A stretch of DNA of 6,092 nucleotides from a bacterium (GTDB lineage Bacteria > Patescibacteriota > Minisyncoccia > Minisyncoccales > GCA-002788555): positions 1-6,092 of the forward strand of contig JAGGUF010000008.1 in the NCBI GenBank assembly GCA_021158595.1, given 5' to 3'. A program made the position numbers and the translations under genes. The notes beneath the pieces were generated by a model. It saw only the letters and a list, made by a program, of their open reading frames with translations. It was not told where the DNA came from and did no database searches. Positions 5,550 to 6,092 of this stretch are shown here, piece after piece (positions within the stretch are counted from its first letter, which is position 1; every line of letters starts with the position of its first letter).

Positions 5550-5571
5550 GACAGATTTGTTAAAGTCTGTC
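5550..5571 (+). promoter_or_regulatory. Stem-loop 20 nt upstream of the KH start codon
   Basis: GACAGATTT (5550-5558), loop GTTA, and AAGTCTGTC (5563-5571) form a 9-bp stem with one G-T mismatch that is a G-U pair in RNA. It ends 20 nt before ATG 5592. It could be an mRNA structure affecting initiation or stability, or a dyad operator. It lacks a U-tract, so it is not a terminator. Autoregulation by the KH protein is conceivable but not shown. Confidence 0.4.
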
Positions 5572-5591
5572 AGAAGTCTTTAAAGTGAACT

Positions 5592-5906
5592 ATGGCTGGA
5601 GAAAAAGATAAAGAATTTCTTGAATATGTAGTTAAGTCTCTTGTAGACTATCCGGAAGATGTGAAGGTTGAAAGAAAGGTGGATGAGATGGGTGTTCTAC
5701 TCTCGCTTAGGGTTAACCCCAAGGATATGGGTCAGATTATTGGAAAGCAAGGGACTATTGCAAGAGCGATCAGAAGTCTGGTGCGAATTGTTGGCTTAAA
5801 GAATCATGCCAGGGTAAATTTAAAAATTGAAGAACCAGAGGGTGGAAAAGAAGAGAAGAAGGAAGAAAAGTCTACTGACAAACTTGGGGAAGAACTCAAA
5901 CTGTAA
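5592..5906 (+). CDS. khpA: KhpA-type KH-domain RNA-binding protein
   Basis: This 104-residue cytoplasmic protein has one KH domain of the KhpA/YlqC family, small RNA chaperones that in Firmicutes partner with KhpB/Jag and affect cell division, envelope and translation-related RNAs. Residues 5-20 (KDKEFLEYVVKSLVDY) form the family's leading helix. VNPKDMGQIIGKQG carries the RNA-binding G-x-x-G loop (GKQG, 51-54), followed by TIARAIRSLVRIVG. The domain ends near residue 80, the usual full length. The remaining 24 residues are a Glu/Lys-rich, probably disordered tail (EEPEGGKEEKKEEKSTDKLG) beyond the usual family size. In many bacteria khpA lies between rpsP and rimM/trmD; neither is here, and it follows a polysaccharide locus with its own promoter and terminator. 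ATG 5592 follows AAAGTGAACT, with no clear Shine-Dalgarno sequence, and matches the family start. Confidence 0.92.
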   Translation: MAGEKDKEFLEYVVKSLVDYPEDVKVERKVDEMGVLLSLRVNPKDMGQIIGKQGTIARAIRSLVRIVGLKNHARVNLKIEEPEGGKEEKKEEKSTDKLGEELKL

Positions 5907-5928
5907 ATACTTCTCTCAGTATTTACAG
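5901..5928 (+). terminator. First hairpin at the KH gene end (overlaps the stop codon)
   Basis: CTGTAAATACT (5901-5911), loop TCTCTC, and AGTATTTACAG (5918-5928) form a perfect 11-bp stem that includes the TAA stop (5904-5906). It is AT-rich and not followed by a T-run, so alone it is unlikely to terminate. It more likely protects the mRNA 3' end or helps the terminator 10 nt downstream. Confidence 0.45.
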
Positions 5929-5933
5929 AATTT

Positions 5934-5980
5934 AAAAAGCCGTGCTATTATAAGAATAGCACGGCCTTTGTTTTAGTTTC
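5934..5980 (+). terminator. Rho-independent terminator of the KH gene (possibly bidirectional)
   Basis: GCCGTGCTATT (5939-5949), loop ATAAG, and AATAGCACGGC (5955-5965) form a perfect GC-rich 11-bp stem followed by CTTTGTTTTAGTTTC. Five A residues (5934-5938) precede the stem, giving a U-run on the other strand, so it could also stop transcription arriving from the right. This is the clearest intrinsic terminator in the window. Confidence 0.9.
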
Positions 5981-5986
5981 ATTTTA

Positions 5987-6060
5987 GCATATTAACGGTT
6001 ATATGCAAGATGAAAGTTGACACTTTTTACCATTTATGGACAAAACTGGAAATATTTCCA
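5987..6060. other. Dyad-rich gene-free region after the terminator
   Basis: No gene is supported between the terminator and the window end. The region holds GCATAT (5987-5992) and ATATGC (6001-6006) around TAACGGTT, a TTGACA hexamer (6017-6022) without a -10 at 16-18 bp, and a perfect 14-bp palindrome TGGAAATATTTCCA (6047-6060). These could be operator sites for a gene beyond the window, or the end of a mobile element. Neither is shown. Confidence 0.35.
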
Positions 6061-6070
6061 ATGTTTTAAT

Positions 6071-6092
6071 AATCCCTCCCCCACCTTAATCC
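6071..6092. repeat. C-rich REP-like palindrome, copy 4 (cut by window end)
   Basis: The last 22 bases, AATCC then CTCCCCCACCTTAATCC, match the minus-strand reading of the right arms of copies 1 and 3 at 19 and 18 of 22 positions. The expected loop and second arm would lie just past the window. The orientation is that of a left arm. Confidence 0.6.

Larger units (their letters stand above)
5329..5591 (+). other. Long untranslated leader of the KH gene
   Basis: No credible reading frame lies between the promoter and ATG 5592. In order the leader holds: a C-rich palindrome (5344-5408); tandem heptamers TTCCCGC, TTCCCGC, TTCACGT (5408-5428); a 9-bp direct repeat GCAATTTCA (5434-5442 and 5463-5471); a small TCCC-TAAA-GGGA hairpin (about 5485-5496); and a 9-bp stem-loop (5550-5571). 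I do not recognise any riboswitch class or named small RNA. A small RNA ending before the KH gene, or a second promoter nearer to it, remains possible. Confidence 0.4.

Noticed and set aside
5410..5591. Riboswitch or tRNA in the KH leader
   Set aside because: No cloverleaf and no conserved core of a riboswitch class that I can recognise; only short unrelated stems.
6017..6045. Promoter from TTGACA at 6017
   Set aside because: No -10-like hexamer is found at 16-18 bp downstream.

Overview
This window is AT-rich (by eye about two thirds A+T) with AGA/AGG arginine codons, A-rich starts without Shine-Dalgarno sequences, standard stop codons, and gaps packed with palindromic and AT-rich repeats. 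All real genes lie on the + strand. The combination resembles a Candidate Phyla Radiation / Patescibacteria genome (Parcubacteria-like). That is an inference from style; no marker gene here proves it.

Bases 1-5282 are the end of a cell-surface polysaccharide locus. In order they hold: the last 18 codons of a membrane protein (1-58); a GT4 glycosyltransferase overlapping it by ATGA (55-1179); a second GT4-fold glycosyltransferase of the PEP-CTERM/EpsH-associated type (1348-2607); a Wzz-like two-helix coiled-coil protein without a kinase domain (2687-3589); and a WbaP-like polyprenyl-phosphate hexose-1-phosphate transferase (3990-5282). The expected pathway is that the phosphotransferase loads the first sugar on undecaprenyl phosphate, the glycosyltransferases extend it, a flippase or polymerase (perhaps the truncated upstream gene) moves or polymerises it, and the Wzz-like protein sets chain length.

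Bases 5283-5986 form a separate unit. A good sigma70-type promoter (TTGACA-N16-TAAAAT) is followed by a leader of about 265 nt that contains a C-rich palindrome and a stem-loop. Next come a KH-domain RNA-binding gene of the KhpA family (5592-5906) and two consecutive hairpins, the second a typical intrinsic terminator.

The most unusual content is non-coding. A C-rich palindrome occurs four times in 6 kb (1214-1269, 2606-2664, 5344-5408, and truncated at 6071-6092). The first copy is nested in a 149-bp element with 17-bp terminal inverted repeats. The gap 3590-3989 is a mosaic: a 12-bp palindrome, an 18-bp hairpin flanked by near-identical AT-rich direct repeats, a two-armed inverted array of 7-bp units (YAAAGCG), and a TTTGGAATT-type tract. 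A tract of that last type also lies in frame inside the second glycosyltransferase gene. No CRISPR array, tRNA, rRNA or intact transposase gene was seen.
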